Assembly: GCA_016712635.1 (NCBI GenBank) | Contig: JADJQS010000002.1 | Coordinates: 1-64,000, forward strand | Length of the DNA: 64,000 bases | Direction of reading: 5' to 3' | From: Gammaproteobacteria bacterium | Lineage (GTDB): Bacteria > Pseudomonadota > Gammaproteobacteria > SZUA-140 | Notes under the pieces: model-generated | Seen by the model: the letters and a program-made list of their open reading frames with translations, nothing else | What the model was told of the DNA's origin: nothing | Databases searched by the model: none | Shown here: positions 8,722-17,074 of the stretch, piece by piece | Numbering within the stretch: position 1 is the stretch's first letter | How the letters are laid out: every line of letters begins with the position of its first letter | Position numbers and translations under genes: made by a program

Positions 8722-9585
8722 ATGACGGAGTCGCCATACATCTTCGAAGCCACGGCGCAGACCTTCGCTGATGAGGTGTTGCTGCGATCCCGCTCCGTCC
8801 CGGTGCTGGTCGATTTCTGGGCAGACTGGTGTGCCCCCTGCCGGGCGCTGATGCCGGTACTGCAGCAGCTCGCCGGGGAATACCGCGGCAAGTTCCTGCT
8901 GGCCAAGGTAAACAGCGATGAACAACAGGATCTCGCCACACGGTACGGCGTGCGCAGCCTGCCGACCGTGCTCGTGATCCGCCACGGCGAGGCCGTCGAC
9001 CGTTTCGTCGGCGCACAGCCGGAAGGCGTGATCCGCCAACTGATAGACCGTCACATTGAACGCGCGTCGGACACGCTGCGCGCCGAGGCGCGGACCCTCC
9101 TGGATGCCGGCGACACCGCGCAGGCGCGTGAACTTCTCGAGACAGCCCATCGCACCGATCCCGGCAATCACGGCGTTACACTGGATCTTGCCGGCCTTGC
9201 GCTGCGGGACGGCGCACTGGTGGCGGCGCTGGAGCTGCTGGACGGTCTGCCGCCGGAGGCGCAGCGGTCGGCAGAGGTGCAGACCCTGCTCGCCCGCGTC
9301 TTTTTTCTGCGGGAGCTCGAAGGCGCGCCCGATACGGCAGAGCTGGAGGTTCGCATCGGCACCAACCCCGGCGGCCTCGATGCCTGCTATCTGCTCGCGC
9401 TGCGCCGGATCGTGGATACCGCCGCCGAACAGGGCATGGAAGAGCTGCTGGAAATTATCCGCCGCGACCGGAAATTCCGCGACGACGGTGCGCGCAAGGC
9501 GCTGCTCATGGCCTTCGACCTGATGTCCGGCCAGCCGGAACTGGTCAGCCGCTTCCGCCGCAGGCTGGCCAGCGCACTGCACTGA
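8722..9585 (+). CDS. cnoX: CnoX/YbbN-like thioredoxin with C-terminal TPR region
   Basis: 287 residues. The N-terminal thioredoxin fold (about 1-110) has the redox motif WCAPC at residues 36-40 and the cis-Pro in RSLPTVLV. The C-terminal two thirds are helical repeats (DAGDTAQARELLETAHRTDP and similar) as in the co-chaperedoxin CnoX, which holds oxidation-sensitive proteins and hands them to GroEL or DnaK. Unlike E. coli CnoX, which lacks one active-site Cys, this protein keeps both, so it may also act as an oxidoreductase. The gene stands alone on this strand; the next gene is convergent. Confidence 0.9.
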   Translation: MTESPYIFEATAQTFADEVLLRSRSVPVLVDFWADWCAPCRALMPVLQQLAGEYRGKFLLAKVNSDEQQDLATRYGVRSLPTVLVIRHGEAVDRFVGAQPEGVIRQLIDRHIERASDTLRAEARTLLDAGDTAQARELLETAHRTDPGNHGVTLDLAGLALRDGALVAALELLDGLPPEAQRSAEVQTLLARVFFLRELEGAPDTAELEVRIGTNPGGLDACYLLALRRIVDTAAEQGMEELLEIIRRDRKFRDDGARKALLMAFDLMSGQPELVSRFRRRLASALH

Positions 9586-9594
9586 AACGGAGGG

Positions 9595-10458
9595 TCAGCG
9601 CATCAGTTCCTTGCGCAGTTCCGCCAGCTTGACCTTCACGACCGCCGCGTTTTCCGGCCCCATGCGCAGCAGGAGCTTCTGGCCCGCCGACAAGGCCTCG
9701 AGCCCCGGATCGGCATAGCGGAAAAACACCGCGGGCTGAACCAGCGAGACCGGCCCCGTCACCTCGGGCGTTGCGAGCAGATTGTCGATCGCGAGTATCA
9801 GACGGTCATTGAAATAGGCCTTGGGATAGCCCAGCTCCCGGTAGGCATTCTGGAACAGCGGATAGAGGTGGACATAGGCGTCAACGAGGCGCCTGGCGTC
9901 GATGGCGTCCATCAGTGCGGCGTAGCGGGTGTAGCGCGCATAGTTGGCCTCATCGATAACGAACTCTTCGCCGCCCTTCACCGACGCGAATTTGCCTTCC
10001 GGCTGCATCAGCGGGAGACGATTCTGCGGAACATTGCGGGCGGGGATGTTTTCCACGGTGATTACGATACGCCGTATCACCTCCTGCGGTACCACCAGTG
10101 CGACCAGATCCGGCCGGGCAAGCAGGAATTCGGCGAGCTTGAGCATCACGGCGTCGCTGTCGCCGAGCGCCGGCAGCGGGTCGGGCAGCAGCGCGGCAAA
10201 CGGATCCGCAGGCTCGGTCGGCGCGGCCTCTGGTACCGGATTGCGCACCAGGGCATCAGGCTCCTGCGGTGGCGCCTCCTCGACCGCCTGCGGTGCCGGC
10301 GCCGGGGCGCCGGACTGCCTGTCCTGGTAAGTGAGGTAGAGATATCCGCCGACGATGATCACGATCACGGCAGCGATCCCCGGCACGATGCCGCGTCCGC
10401 GCCGGCGCACCTCAGTTTCGCCTGTTTCCGTGTTCTCTCCGATCGGATCCTTGTTCAT
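9595..10458 (-). CDS. DUF3014 family membrane-anchored protein
   Basis: 287 residues from the chosen ATG, which has an AGGAGC ribosome-binding site 5-10 bp upstream. There is a short basic cytoplasmic N-terminus (RRRGRG), one TM helix (about 21-41, VPGIAAVIVIIVGGYLYLTY), a Pro/Ala-rich linker and a globular C-terminal domain matching DUF3014 (SDAVMLKLAEFLL, VENIPARNVPQ, YARYTRYAALMDAID). The function of this family is unknown. It is likely a bitopic inner-membrane protein with the domain in the periplasm (inference). Confidence 0.75.
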   Translation of the reverse strand: MNKDPIGENTETGETEVRRRGRGIVPGIAAVIVIIVGGYLYLTYQDRQSGAPAPAPQAVEEAPPQEPDALVRNPVPEAAPTEPADPFAALLPDPLPALGDSDAVMLKLAEFLLARPDLVALVVPQEVIRRIVITVENIPARNVPQNRLPLMQPEGKFASVKGGEEFVIDEANYARYTRYAALMDAIDARRLVDAYVHLYPLFQNAYRELGYPKAYFNDRLILAIDNLLATPEVTGPVSLVQPAVFFRYADPGLEALSAGQKLLLRMGPENAAVVKVKLAELRKELMR

Positions 10459-10551
10459 CTGTGTGCTCCTGCGCTGGTGGTCTGGTGGCAGATGTTTCGC
10501 GGCCTGTGCACCCGCATTTCTACCCGGCTCGCCACGCGTCAACCGGTCTGT

Positions 10552-11106
10552 CTAACGGGAGGCTATCGCCTGCTGATACGCGTCGAGAATCTCCCGGCCG
10601 TAACAGACCAGGGTAACCCTGGCGAGCGTCGCGTCGTGGGCGAGGAACTCGCGCACCGTGCGCACCGCGACGCGCGCGGCCTGATCGACCGGATAGCCGT
10701 AGATACCGCAGCTTATGGCGGGAAAGGCAACGGTTTCCAATCCATGCTGCACGGCAAGGCGCAGGGAACTGCGGTAACACGAGGCGAGCAATCCGGCCTC
10801 GCCGTGTCCGCCGCCGCGCCACACCGGTCCGACCGTGTGGATCACGTAGCTGGCCGGCAGGCGGTAACCGCGCGTGATCTTCGCCTGCCCGGTTTCACAG
10901 CCACCCAGCGTTTCGCACTCGCGCAACAGATCCGGTCCGGCCGCGCGGTGGATGGCGCCGTCCACGCCGCCGCCGCCGAGCAGGGTCTCGTTGGCGGCAT
11001 TGACGATGGCGTCAACCCTGATGCGCGTGATATCGCCGTCGAGCACCTCGATGCGATCGCCGGGGTCGGACGCGGTATCCAGCTCGAATTCATCGGGTGA
11101 TGGCAT
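10552..11106 (-). CDS. Macro-domain protein, YmdB/O-acetyl-ADP-ribose deacetylase-like
   Basis: About 184 residues from the ATG at 11104-11106; an in-frame start at 11163 would add 19 unconserved residues. Macro-domain hallmarks are GDITRIRVDAIVNAANE, the glycine loop LLGGGGVDGAIHRAAG, YVIHTVGPVW and FPAISCGIYGYP. Members bind ADP-ribose and remove acetyl or ADP-ribosyl groups. Family placement is secure, but the physiological substrate is not known from sequence. Divergent from the VWA-like gene, with about 220 bp between starts. Confidence 0.9.
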   Translation of the reverse strand: MPSPDEFELDTASDPGDRIEVLDGDITRIRVDAIVNAANETLLGGGGVDGAIHRAAGPDLLRECETLGGCETGQAKITRGYRLPASYVIHTVGPVWRGGGHGEAGLLASCYRSSLRLAVQHGLETVAFPAISCGIYGYPVDQAARVAVRTVREFLAHDATLARVTLVCYGREILDAYQQAIASR

Positions 11107-11324
11107 GTGCTTGGTCACTCCCTGGCTCACTGCTCCGCCGGTATGGTTTCCGGGACCGCGCAAGCTTTCCGCGGCGGTCTTGCGCTAGAATAGGGGGCAT
11201 CACTGTCGTTGACAATAGCGAGCAAGCATACGTGCACATCAAGATGGTCACCGCCTGCCCGGCCAGCCCCGTTCAGCGTTGCGCGGCTTGACATGACCCG
11301 CGCCCCTGTGCAGCGTTTCCCGGC

Positions 11325-12038
11325 ATGAGCAAAGACGACAAGGCCCTCAGCGGTGAATCCAGGCGCGCGGAGATAGACGGCTTCCTGCGCACGCTCGCCG
11401 CCACACCCAGGGTCACCGTGCCCGCACGGCGCGGGAGGCTCATCTTCGCCATGGACGCCACCGCGAGCCGGCAACCGACCTGGGACCAGGCCTGCCATAT
11501 CCAGGCGCAGATGTTCACGCAGACCGCCGCGCTCGGCGGCCTGGAGATCCGCTTGTGCTATTTCCGCGGCTTGCTGGAATTTCATTGCTGCCCCTGGACG
11601 AACACCCCGGAACGGCTGCTCGCGAACATGAGCGAGGTATCCTGCCAGGCCGGTCATACGCAGATTGAGCAGGTCCTTCGGCATGCGCAGGACGAGGTCA
11701 GCGGCGGGCGTGTCGATGCGCTCGTCTACGTCGGCGATTACGTGGAAGAGGATCCTGAACCGCTGTGGCGGCGTGCCGGAGAGCTCGGGTTGCGCGGCCT
11801 GCCGGTGTTCGTGTTTCACGAAGGCGGCGACCCCGCCGCCGGCCGCGTGTTCCGCGAGATCGCGCGCCTGAGCCGCGGCGCCTACTGCCCGTTCGACACC
11901 TCCAGCCCGCAGCAGCTGCGCGACCTGTTGAACGCTGTCGCCGTCTATGCCGCGGGTGGCCGCCAGGCGCTGGCCGATTTCAGCCGCGGCGCCGGAGAGG
12001 TCGTGCACCGCCTCGCCCACCAGATCAGCAAGGACTGA
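11325..12038 (+). CDS. VWA-like domain protein paired with a J-protein
   Basis: 237 residues, no signal peptide. RLIFAMDATASRQPTW has the DxTxS arrangement of a MIDAS-type metal site, and VDALVYVGDYVEEDPEPLW and VFVFHEGGD give the expected alternating strands of a von Willebrand A fold. Function unknown. The J-domain gene begins 5 bp after the stop, so the two are co-transcribed and may act together on a client complex (inference). Confidence 0.7.
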   Translation: MSKDDKALSGESRRAEIDGFLRTLAATPRVTVPARRGRLIFAMDATASRQPTWDQACHIQAQMFTQTAALGGLEIRLCYFRGLLEFHCCPWTNTPERLLANMSEVSCQAGHTQIEQVLRHAQDEVSGGRVDALVYVGDYVEEDPEPLWRRAGELGLRGLPVFVFHEGGDPAAGRVFREIARLSRGAYCPFDTSSPQQLRDLLNAVAVYAAGGRQALADFSRGAGEVVHRLAHQISKD

Positions 12039-12043
12039 GGCCG

Positions 12044-12796
12044 ATGCTGTTGAAGCTGCTCGCCGCCGCGGCGTTCCTCTTCCTGATACTCTTCGCGATC
12101 CGCTGGTTCGCGCGCACGTCTCCGCAGGATGCCCGCCGCATGCTGCGCCGCCTGCCGTTTTATCTCGGCGCGGGCCTGCTGATCCTGCTCGCCGCGCGCG
12201 GCCATCTGAACTGGCTGTTCGCCGCGATCGGCGCCGCAATAGCATTCCTGCCGCGCCTGCTCCCCATGCTGCAATACATCCCTGTCGTGAAGCGGCTCTA
12301 TCAGCGTTACCAGACAGGGCGCGCTGCCGGCGCCGGTTCGCAGGCGGGCCAGTCATCGCAGGTGGAGAGCCGCTACGTGCGCATGAGCCTGAATCACGCC
12401 AGCGGCGAGATCGACGGCATCGTCCTGACGGGTGGACTGAAGGGCAGGCGTCTGAGCGAGCTGTCGCTGGCCCAGGCAGTCGAACTGTGGCGAGAATGCC
12501 GAACCCAGGACGAGGAATCCGCCCGCCTGATCCAGGCCTACCTCGACCGCGTGCATGGCGAGGCCTGGCATGCGCAGGCCGGCGCCGATTCCGCGGGCGC
12601 CGGAGGCGCAGCCTCCGCAGGCGCCATGACCCGCGGCGAGGCCTACGAGATCCTCGGTCTGGAGTCCGGCGCCAGCGACCAGGAAATCATCACCGCGCAC
12701 CGCCGCCTGATGCAGAAGTTCCACCCCGACCGCGGCGGGTCGGATTACCTGGCCGCCAGGATCAATCAGGCGAAGGACGTGCTCCTGGGGAAGTGA
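12044..12796 (+). CDS. Membrane-anchored J-domain protein (TIM14/DjlA-like layout)
   Basis: 250 residues. Hydrophobic N-terminal segments (about 2-22, 38-52 and 57-70), a middle region, an Ala/Gly-rich linker (about 177-194) and a C-terminal J domain with the essential HPD motif at 227-229 (KFHPDRGGSDYLAARINQAK). The J domain at the C-terminus after membrane helices resembles mitochondrial TIM14/Pam18, so it probably recruits DnaK to the inner membrane. It starts 5 bp after the VWA-like gene. Its TGA stop (12794-12796) lies inside the first unit of a GTGAGGC repeat array. Confidence 0.8.
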   Translation: MLLKLLAAAAFLFLILFAIRWFARTSPQDARRMLRRLPFYLGAGLLILLAARGHLNWLFAAIGAAIAFLPRLLPMLQYIPVVKRLYQRYQTGRAAGAGSQAGQSSQVESRYVRMSLNHASGEIDGIVLTGGLKGRRLSELSLAQAVELWRECRTQDEESARLIQAYLDRVHGEAWHAQAGADSAGAGGAASAGAMTRGEAYEILGLESGASDQEIITAHRRLMQKFHPDRGGSDYLAARINQAKDVLLGK

Positions 12797-12918
12797 GGCG
12801 TGAGGCGTGAGGCGTGAGGCGTGAGGCGTGAGGCGTGAGGCGTGAGGCGTGAGGCGTGAGGCGTGAGGCGTGAGGCGTGAGGCGTGAGGCGTGAGGCGTG
12901 AGGCGTGAGGCGTGAGGC
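12793..12918. repeat. Tandem heptamer array (GTGAGGC) x18, element copy A
   Basis: 126 bp made of 18 consecutive perfect GTGAGGC units. It begins inside the stop codon of the J-protein gene. It is the left arm of a larger element: a core with GCCGG (12929-12933) and CCTGTCAAG (12944-12952), then inverted units at 12985-13012. Confidence 0.97.
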
Positions 12919-12984
12919 AGAAAAGCCTGCCGGACTGGCTTTTCCTGTCAAGCATATTGTGGATTAAATTCCTGGTTCTTTTTC

Positions 12985-13012
12985 TCCTCACACCTAACGC
13001 CTCACGCCTCAC
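12985..13012. repeat. Inverted heptamer arm of element copy A
   Basis: CTCCTCAC, ACCTAAC and two perfect GCCTCAC units (12999-13005 and 13006-13012), the reverse complement of the left array. The last unit contains the stop codon of the phoQ-like gene (TCA at 13009-13011, TGA on the minus strand). Confidence 0.9.
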
Positions 13013-14370
13013 ATATTTACCCTGACTTCCGCCCCGCCCAGCGACTTGCCGCGCGCGAGCTCGACCGAGCCGCCATAGACCCGCGCAATATCGCGCACCA
13101 CCGCAAGCCCGATGCCATGGCCTTCGCGCGCCGTGTCCGCGCGCGCGCCGCGCTCGAACAGGCGGTCGCCGATGGCCTCCGGCATCCCGGGCCCGTCATC
13201 TTCGACGCGGAGTGTGATATCGCACGCATCACCCGATCCGGCGGTGACCGGACCTGCCGTCAGTCTCACCTCGTGCCGGCACCATTTGTAGGCGTTGTCG
13301 AGCAGGTTTCCGAGAATCTCCATCAGGTCGCCCTCGTCGCCATGGAAGTGCAGCTCAGGGTCGATATCTAGACTGCAATGCACCTGCTTGTCGCGGTAGG
13401 CCTTGGCAAGCGCGTCGGCCACCTTGCGCGCGACGACGGCGACCGGTACGGCGGCCTCCATCACGCTGCGACCGGAGGTGGAGGCGCGGCGCAGCTGGTA
13501 ATCGACGATCTCCGCCATGCGGTCGACCTGGGCGCGCACCGCGATATCCAGGTCCTGCGGCGCGGAATGGGCCTCGGTCGCCCCGCGCAGCACTGCAAGC
13601 GGGGTCTTCAGGCTGTGCGCCAGATCGTCGAGCGCGTGGCGGTAACGCTCGCGCCGCTCGCGTTCCCGGCGCACCAGCGTGTTCAGATTGGTGGTGAGGC
13701 CCAGCAGTTCGCGCGGATAATCCGCGTCGAGCTCGACCTTCCGGCCATCCTCGATGGCGGCGAGGTCCGCGGCGACGCGCCGCAACGGCGACAAGCCCCA
13801 GCGCAGGACCGCCCCCTGCACCGCCAGCAGGACGACGGCGACGATGCCGAGCGCCCCCCACAGGGTGCGGCGGTAACCGCGGATCTGGGCGTTGAAATCC
13901 CTCAGGTCCTCGGCGACGTTCACGGTGTAGACGCGTTCGCGCGGCGTATCGCCGCTCCAGGCGACGCCGGTATTGAAACTGAGCAACTCGGCGCCACCCG
14001 GAAGCGTCAGCGGCGCGAATGCGCGCTGGGTACGCTCGAAGCCGGCGGGAAACGGCGGCTCCACCGCGAAACTCGAGGGCGAGCGCCAGAGATAGCGCCC
14101 GTCATTGCGCACAATGCGCGCGTAGATACGCGAGTCAAGCCTGAAGAAACGTTCATCAGCGATGGTCGGGTGCGCCAGCAGCACCGCGCCTCCCGCATCG
14201 AGCTCCGCGGCGGCGATGAGCGAATAGGCGTAGGACTGCAGTCGTTCCTGCAATGCGCTGCGCGCCGTGGCGTAAAACACCTTGTCCAGCACCAGGCCGG
14301 TGACGCCGAAGAACGCGGCGAGCACCGCGCTCGCGGCGAGGAAGAGGCGGAGATTGAGCGACAGGGTCAT
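13009..14370 (-). CDS. phoQ: PhoQ-like sensor histidine kinase
   Basis: 453 residues. TM1 about 8-30, periplasmic sensor domain about 32-170 with acidic and aromatic residues, TM2 about 172-192, HAMP-like linker, H-box DLAHSLKTPLAVLR, N-box LGNLLDNAYKWC, G boxes DDGPGMPE and GHGIGLAVVRDIA. The H-box and N-box (LDNAxKW) are those of the PhoQ subgroup, which senses low Mg2+ or envelope stress in enterobacteria. The signal here is not known. It overlaps the response regulator gene by 4 bp (ATGA), so they are translationally coupled. It converges on the J-protein gene, with the repeat element between them. Confidence 0.88.
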   Translation of the reverse strand: MTLSLNLRLFLAASAVLAAFFGVTGLVLDKVFYATARSALQERLQSYAYSLIAAAELDAGGAVLLAHPTIADERFFRLDSRIYARIVRNDGRYLWRSPSSFAVEPPFPAGFERTQRAFAPLTLPGGAELLSFNTGVAWSGDTPRERVYTVNVAEDLRDFNAQIRGYRRTLWGALGIVAVVLLAVQGAVLRWGLSPLRRVAADLAAIEDGRKVELDADYPRELLGLTTNLNTLVRRERERRERYRHALDDLAHSLKTPLAVLRGATEAHSAPQDLDIAVRAQVDRMAEIVDYQLRRASTSGRSVMEAAVPVAVVARKVADALAKAYRDKQVHCSLDIDPELHFHGDEGDLMEILGNLLDNAYKWCRHEVRLTAGPVTAGSGDACDITLRVEDDGPGMPEAIGDRLFERGARADTAREGHGIGLAVVRDIARVYGGSVELARGKSLGGAEVRVNM

Positions 14371-15050
14371 GCGGAGTCCGGCTTCAGCGCGAATCGGTAA
14401 CCCTGGCCGCGGACGGTGTCGATCGGGTGATGGCGCTCGGCCGGATCGAGCTTGCGGCGCAGGCGCCCGATGAAGACCTCGATCACATTGCTGTCGCGGT
14501 CGGAATCCTGGTCGTAGAGATGTTCAGTGAGTTCCGTCTTGGAGAGTACCGCGCCCGGGCGCAGCATGAGCTGCTCCAGGACGCGGTACTCAAAGGTCGT
14601 GAGCTCGACCGGCACGCCCTCCACCGTGACCGTTCTGGCCGCCGTGTCGAGCCGGATCGGCCCGCACGCCAGAACGGGTTTCGTCCAGCCGGCACTGCGC
14701 CGCACCAGCGCCTTGAGGCGCGCCAGCAGTTCCTCGACGTGAAACGGCTTTACCAGGTAATCGTCCGCCCCGGACTCCAGCCCCTCGACCTTGTCCTGCC
14801 AGCGCCCGCGTGCGGTCAGGATCAGGATCGGAAACTTCCTCTGATCGGCGCGCAGGCGGCGGATCAGCTCGATGCCGGTGAGCTTCGGCAGGCCGAGGTC
14901 CACCACCGCCACGTCGAAAGGATATTCGCGGCCGAGGTAGAGTCCCTCCTCCCCGTCCGCCGCAGCGTCGACTGCCCAGCCGTCCTCGTGCAGGCGGTCG
15001 GACAGTTGCCGGCGCAGGTCGGCCTCGTCCTCGACAACCAGTACCCTCAT
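14367..15050 (-). CDS. phoP: PhoP-like OmpR-family response regulator
   Basis: 227 residues from the ATG that begins MRVLVVEDEADLR; 14 upstream in-frame codons are unlikely to be used. Receiver domain with phospho-Asp in FDVAVVDLGLPKLTG and Lys in DDYLVKPFH, then an OmpR-type winged helix (LTTFEYRVLEQLMLRPG, IEVFIGRLRRKLDP). It is the cognate partner of the downstream kinase, overlapping it by 4 bp. The cytochrome gene lies 113 bp upstream on the same strand and has a PhoP-box-like repeat in its promoter, so the regulator may control its own transcription unit. Confidence 0.9.
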   Translation of the reverse strand: MRVLVVEDEADLRRQLSDRLHEDGWAVDAAADGEEGLYLGREYPFDVAVVDLGLPKLTGIELIRRLRADQRKFPILILTARGRWQDKVEGLESGADDYLVKPFHVEELLARLKALVRRSAGWTKPVLACGPIRLDTAARTVTVEGVPVELTTFEYRVLEQLMLRPGAVLSKTELTEHLYDQDSDRDSNVIEVFIGRLRRKLDPAERHHPIDTVRGQGYRFALKPDSA

Positions 15051-15163
15051 GCCATCGCTCACCCTCACGCCAACCTCGGGAGACGATAGCATAAAGCTAC
15101 GGCTTTCCTACAGGCGGCCGGCACCGCGCCCGGTCAATAGGCGCGGCGCCGGAGCCGGCATGC

Positions 15164-15511
15164 CTAGAGGGACAGCACGAAATCCACCAAGGCCGCGATG
15201 TTCTCATCCGTCACGCGCGGGCTGTAGGGGGGCATCGGCACGCCGCCAGTCACCTCGGTCCAGTTGCCCTTGCCGCCGCTCTTGACCTTGGCTATCAGAT
15301 CGGCGCGCGCCGCGGCATTGCCCTTGTAGCGCGCGGCGACGTCCTGCCACGCCGGGCCGACCACCTTCTTCTCGATGCTGTGACAGGCGAGACAGCCGCT
15401 CTGCTGCGCCAGCGCCAGGCCCTCGTCCCTGCCCATCGCCGCCGGTGCCTGGACCGATACGATGGTCGCCGCCGCGGCGATTACGCCTAGGATCAGGTGT
15501 CGTGTTTTCAT
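15164..15511 (-). CDS. Class I c-type cytochrome (c551/c552-like)
   Basis: 115 residues with a signal peptide (core about 6-20, processed near APAAMG). The heme motif CLACH is at residues 40-44 and the axial Met lies in GGVPMPPYSP near residue 92, the usual arrangement of small periplasmic electron carriers such as cytochrome c551. It could feed electrons to a terminal oxidase or to the copper nitrite reductase further along the window (inference). It lies upstream of phoP-phoQ on the same strand. Confidence 0.9.
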   Translation of the reverse strand: MKTRHLILGVIAAAATIVSVQAPAAMGRDEGLALAQQSGCLACHSIEKKVVGPAWQDVAARYKGNAAARADLIAKVKSGGKGNWTEVTGGVPMPPYSPRVTDENIAALVDFVLSL

Positions 15512-15579
15512 GGTTTGCCTCCTCGTTGTGAACTGGCTTCCCGCCGTGTCGCGGCCTCTCCTCCCTGGCCTTGGAAGGA

Positions 15580-15613
15580 AGCATAGCGACCGTTGGCTGA
15601 ACGGGAGCTGAAC
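15580..15613 (-). promoter_or_regulatory. Candidate PhoP-box promoter upstream of the cytochrome c gene
   Basis: On the minus strand GTTCAG-N5-GTTCAG (plus-strand CTGAAC at 15597-15602 and 15608-15613) lies 11 bp upstream of TATGCT (15580-15585). Directly repeated hexamers five bases apart, placed 11-12 bp before the -10, are the layout of PhoP-activated promoters in enterobacteria. The hexamer itself differs from the enterobacterial GTTTA type. Confidence 0.5.
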
Positions 15614-15635
15614 GGGAAGGCATTACGGATCAGGT

Positions 15636-15663
15636 ATGGGGACAGACTCAAGTCTGTCCCCAT
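15636..15663. repeat. Perfect palindrome, GGGGACAGACT type
   Basis: Arms ATGGGGACAGACT and AGTCTGTCCCCAT are exact reverse complements separated by CA. It starts 3 bp after the rlmD stop codon. Two relatives lie at 53051-53076 and 53104-53127. It may act as a terminator hairpin or be a REP-like sequence. Confidence 0.9.
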
Positions 15664-15666
15664 TCT

Positions 15667-17016
15667 CTAATATTCAAACACCGCGATGGACTCGACATGG
15701 CTGGTGTGCGGGAACATGTCCATCACGCCGGCCAGGGTCATACGGTAGCCGCGCGAGTTCACCAGGTATTCGCTGTCGCGCGCCAGTGTGGCGGGATTGC
15801 ACGAGACGTAGACCAGCCGCCGCACACCGGCCTCCGGCAGGTGCTTGAGCACTTCGATCGCCCCGCTGCGCGGCGGGTCGATGAGGAGCTTGTCGAAACG
15901 CGCGCCGGACCAGAAATCCCGCGCCTGTGCCTCGTCGTACAGATCCACCTGGCGGAATTCAGCATTGGCGATGGCATTGCGCGCGGCGTTTTCGCGTGCG
16001 CCGAGCACCAGTCTGCGCTCGGCCTCGACCCCGACCACCTGCCCGGCGCGGCGCGCGAGCGGCAGCGTGAAATTGCCCAGCCCGCAGAACAGGTCGACGA
16101 CCCGCTCCGCCGGCTGCGGGTCCAGCAGGTGCACGGCCTGCGCCACCATCCGGCGGTTGATCCCGGCGTTCACCTGGATGAAATCGGTCGGCCGGAAATG
16201 GATGGTGACGTCGAATTCCGCCAGGCGGTAACTGAGTGGTTGCGGATCGGCCGGCTCCAGAGGCGCGACACTCTCCGGTCCCTGCGGCTGGAGGTAGACC
16301 CGCACGCCGTTGTCGCGTCCGAAGGCGGAGAGGCGCGCGAGATCCGCCGGGCTGAACGGTTCGAGATGGCGGAACACCAGCGCCGCCTCGTCGTCGCCGC
16401 AGGCCGCCTCGACCTGCGGGATGCGGTCGTTGCGTGACAGTCCGCCGATGAGCCCGACCAGAGCCGGCAGCAGACGGGCGACGCGCTCATCGAGCGTGCG
16501 GCAGTCGAGCAGCGGTGTCAGGTAGGAACTGCGCCGCTCGCGGAAGCCGATGATGATGCCGCCCTTCTTCGGCACGTTGCGCACGCCGAGGCGCGCGCTG
16601 CGCCGGTAGCCCCAGACCGGGCCGGTCAGAGGCGCCAGCCAGCCCTCCGGTTCAACGCCGCCGAACTGGCGCAGCTTGTCGCGCAGGATGCGTTCCTTTT
16701 CGACGATCTGCGCCGAGGCGTCCAGATGCTGCAGGCTGCATCCGCCGCAGACGCCGAAATGGCCGCAGGCAGGCGTCACCCGCTGCCCCGAGGGCTCGAC
16801 GACCTCCACCAGCTCGCCCTGGTCAAGGTTGCGCTTGCCCTTGAGCACGCGGTATTTGACCAGTTCGCCCGGCAGGGCACCGTCGATGAATGTCACCTTT
16901 CCATCTACACGCGCCACCCCTCGACCGTCGTCGTTGAGGGCATCGACGCGCGCCAGGCGCGGCTCCGCGTCGATGCCGGCCTGGGGGGCCCGCCGTGAGA
17001 ATCCACGTCTGCTCAT
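15667..17016 (-). CDS. rlmD: 23S rRNA (uracil-5-)-methyltransferase RlmD
   Basis: 449 residues. N-terminal TRAM domain (about 18-75), the [4Fe-4S] cysteines in CGHFGVCGGCSLQHL, and a C-terminal Rossmann methyltransferase with VVDLFCGLGNFTLPLA, DPPRSGA and the nucleophile motif YVSCNPATLARD. It methylates U1939 of 23S rRNA using SAM. It is alone in its transcription unit, with the palindrome directly after its stop. Confidence 0.95.
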   Translation of the reverse strand: MSRRGFSRRAPQAGIDAEPRLARVDALNDDGRGVARVDGKVTFIDGALPGELVKYRVLKGKRNLDQGELVEVVEPSGQRVTPACGHFGVCGGCSLQHLDASAQIVEKERILRDKLRQFGGVEPEGWLAPLTGPVWGYRRSARLGVRNVPKKGGIIIGFRERRSSYLTPLLDCRTLDERVARLLPALVGLIGGLSRNDRIPQVEAACGDDEAALVFRHLEPFSPADLARLSAFGRDNGVRVYLQPQGPESVAPLEPADPQPLSYRLAEFDVTIHFRPTDFIQVNAGINRRMVAQAVHLLDPQPAERVVDLFCGLGNFTLPLARRAGQVVGVEAERRLVLGARENAARNAIANAEFRQVDLYDEAQARDFWSGARFDKLLIDPPRSGAIEVLKHLPEAGVRRLVYVSCNPATLARDSEYLVNSRGYRMTLAGVMDMFPHTSHVESIAVFEY

Positions 17017-17074
17017 CTGCTGGTCGCTTGTAGTTTCCAGGTTCCCGTGCAGCGAGCTGCCGCAGCAGGCTGCG

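Noticed and set aside
12793..12918. CRISPR array
   Set aside because: The repeat unit is 7 bp and contiguous, with no spacers and no cas genes nearby.
12766..13012. Open frames rich in HASRLTP repeats on the minus strand (also 49402-50202)
   Set aside because: They are translations of the GTGAGGC arrays. A 7-base unit read through gives a 7-residue repeat, and there is no ribosome-binding site or family similarity.
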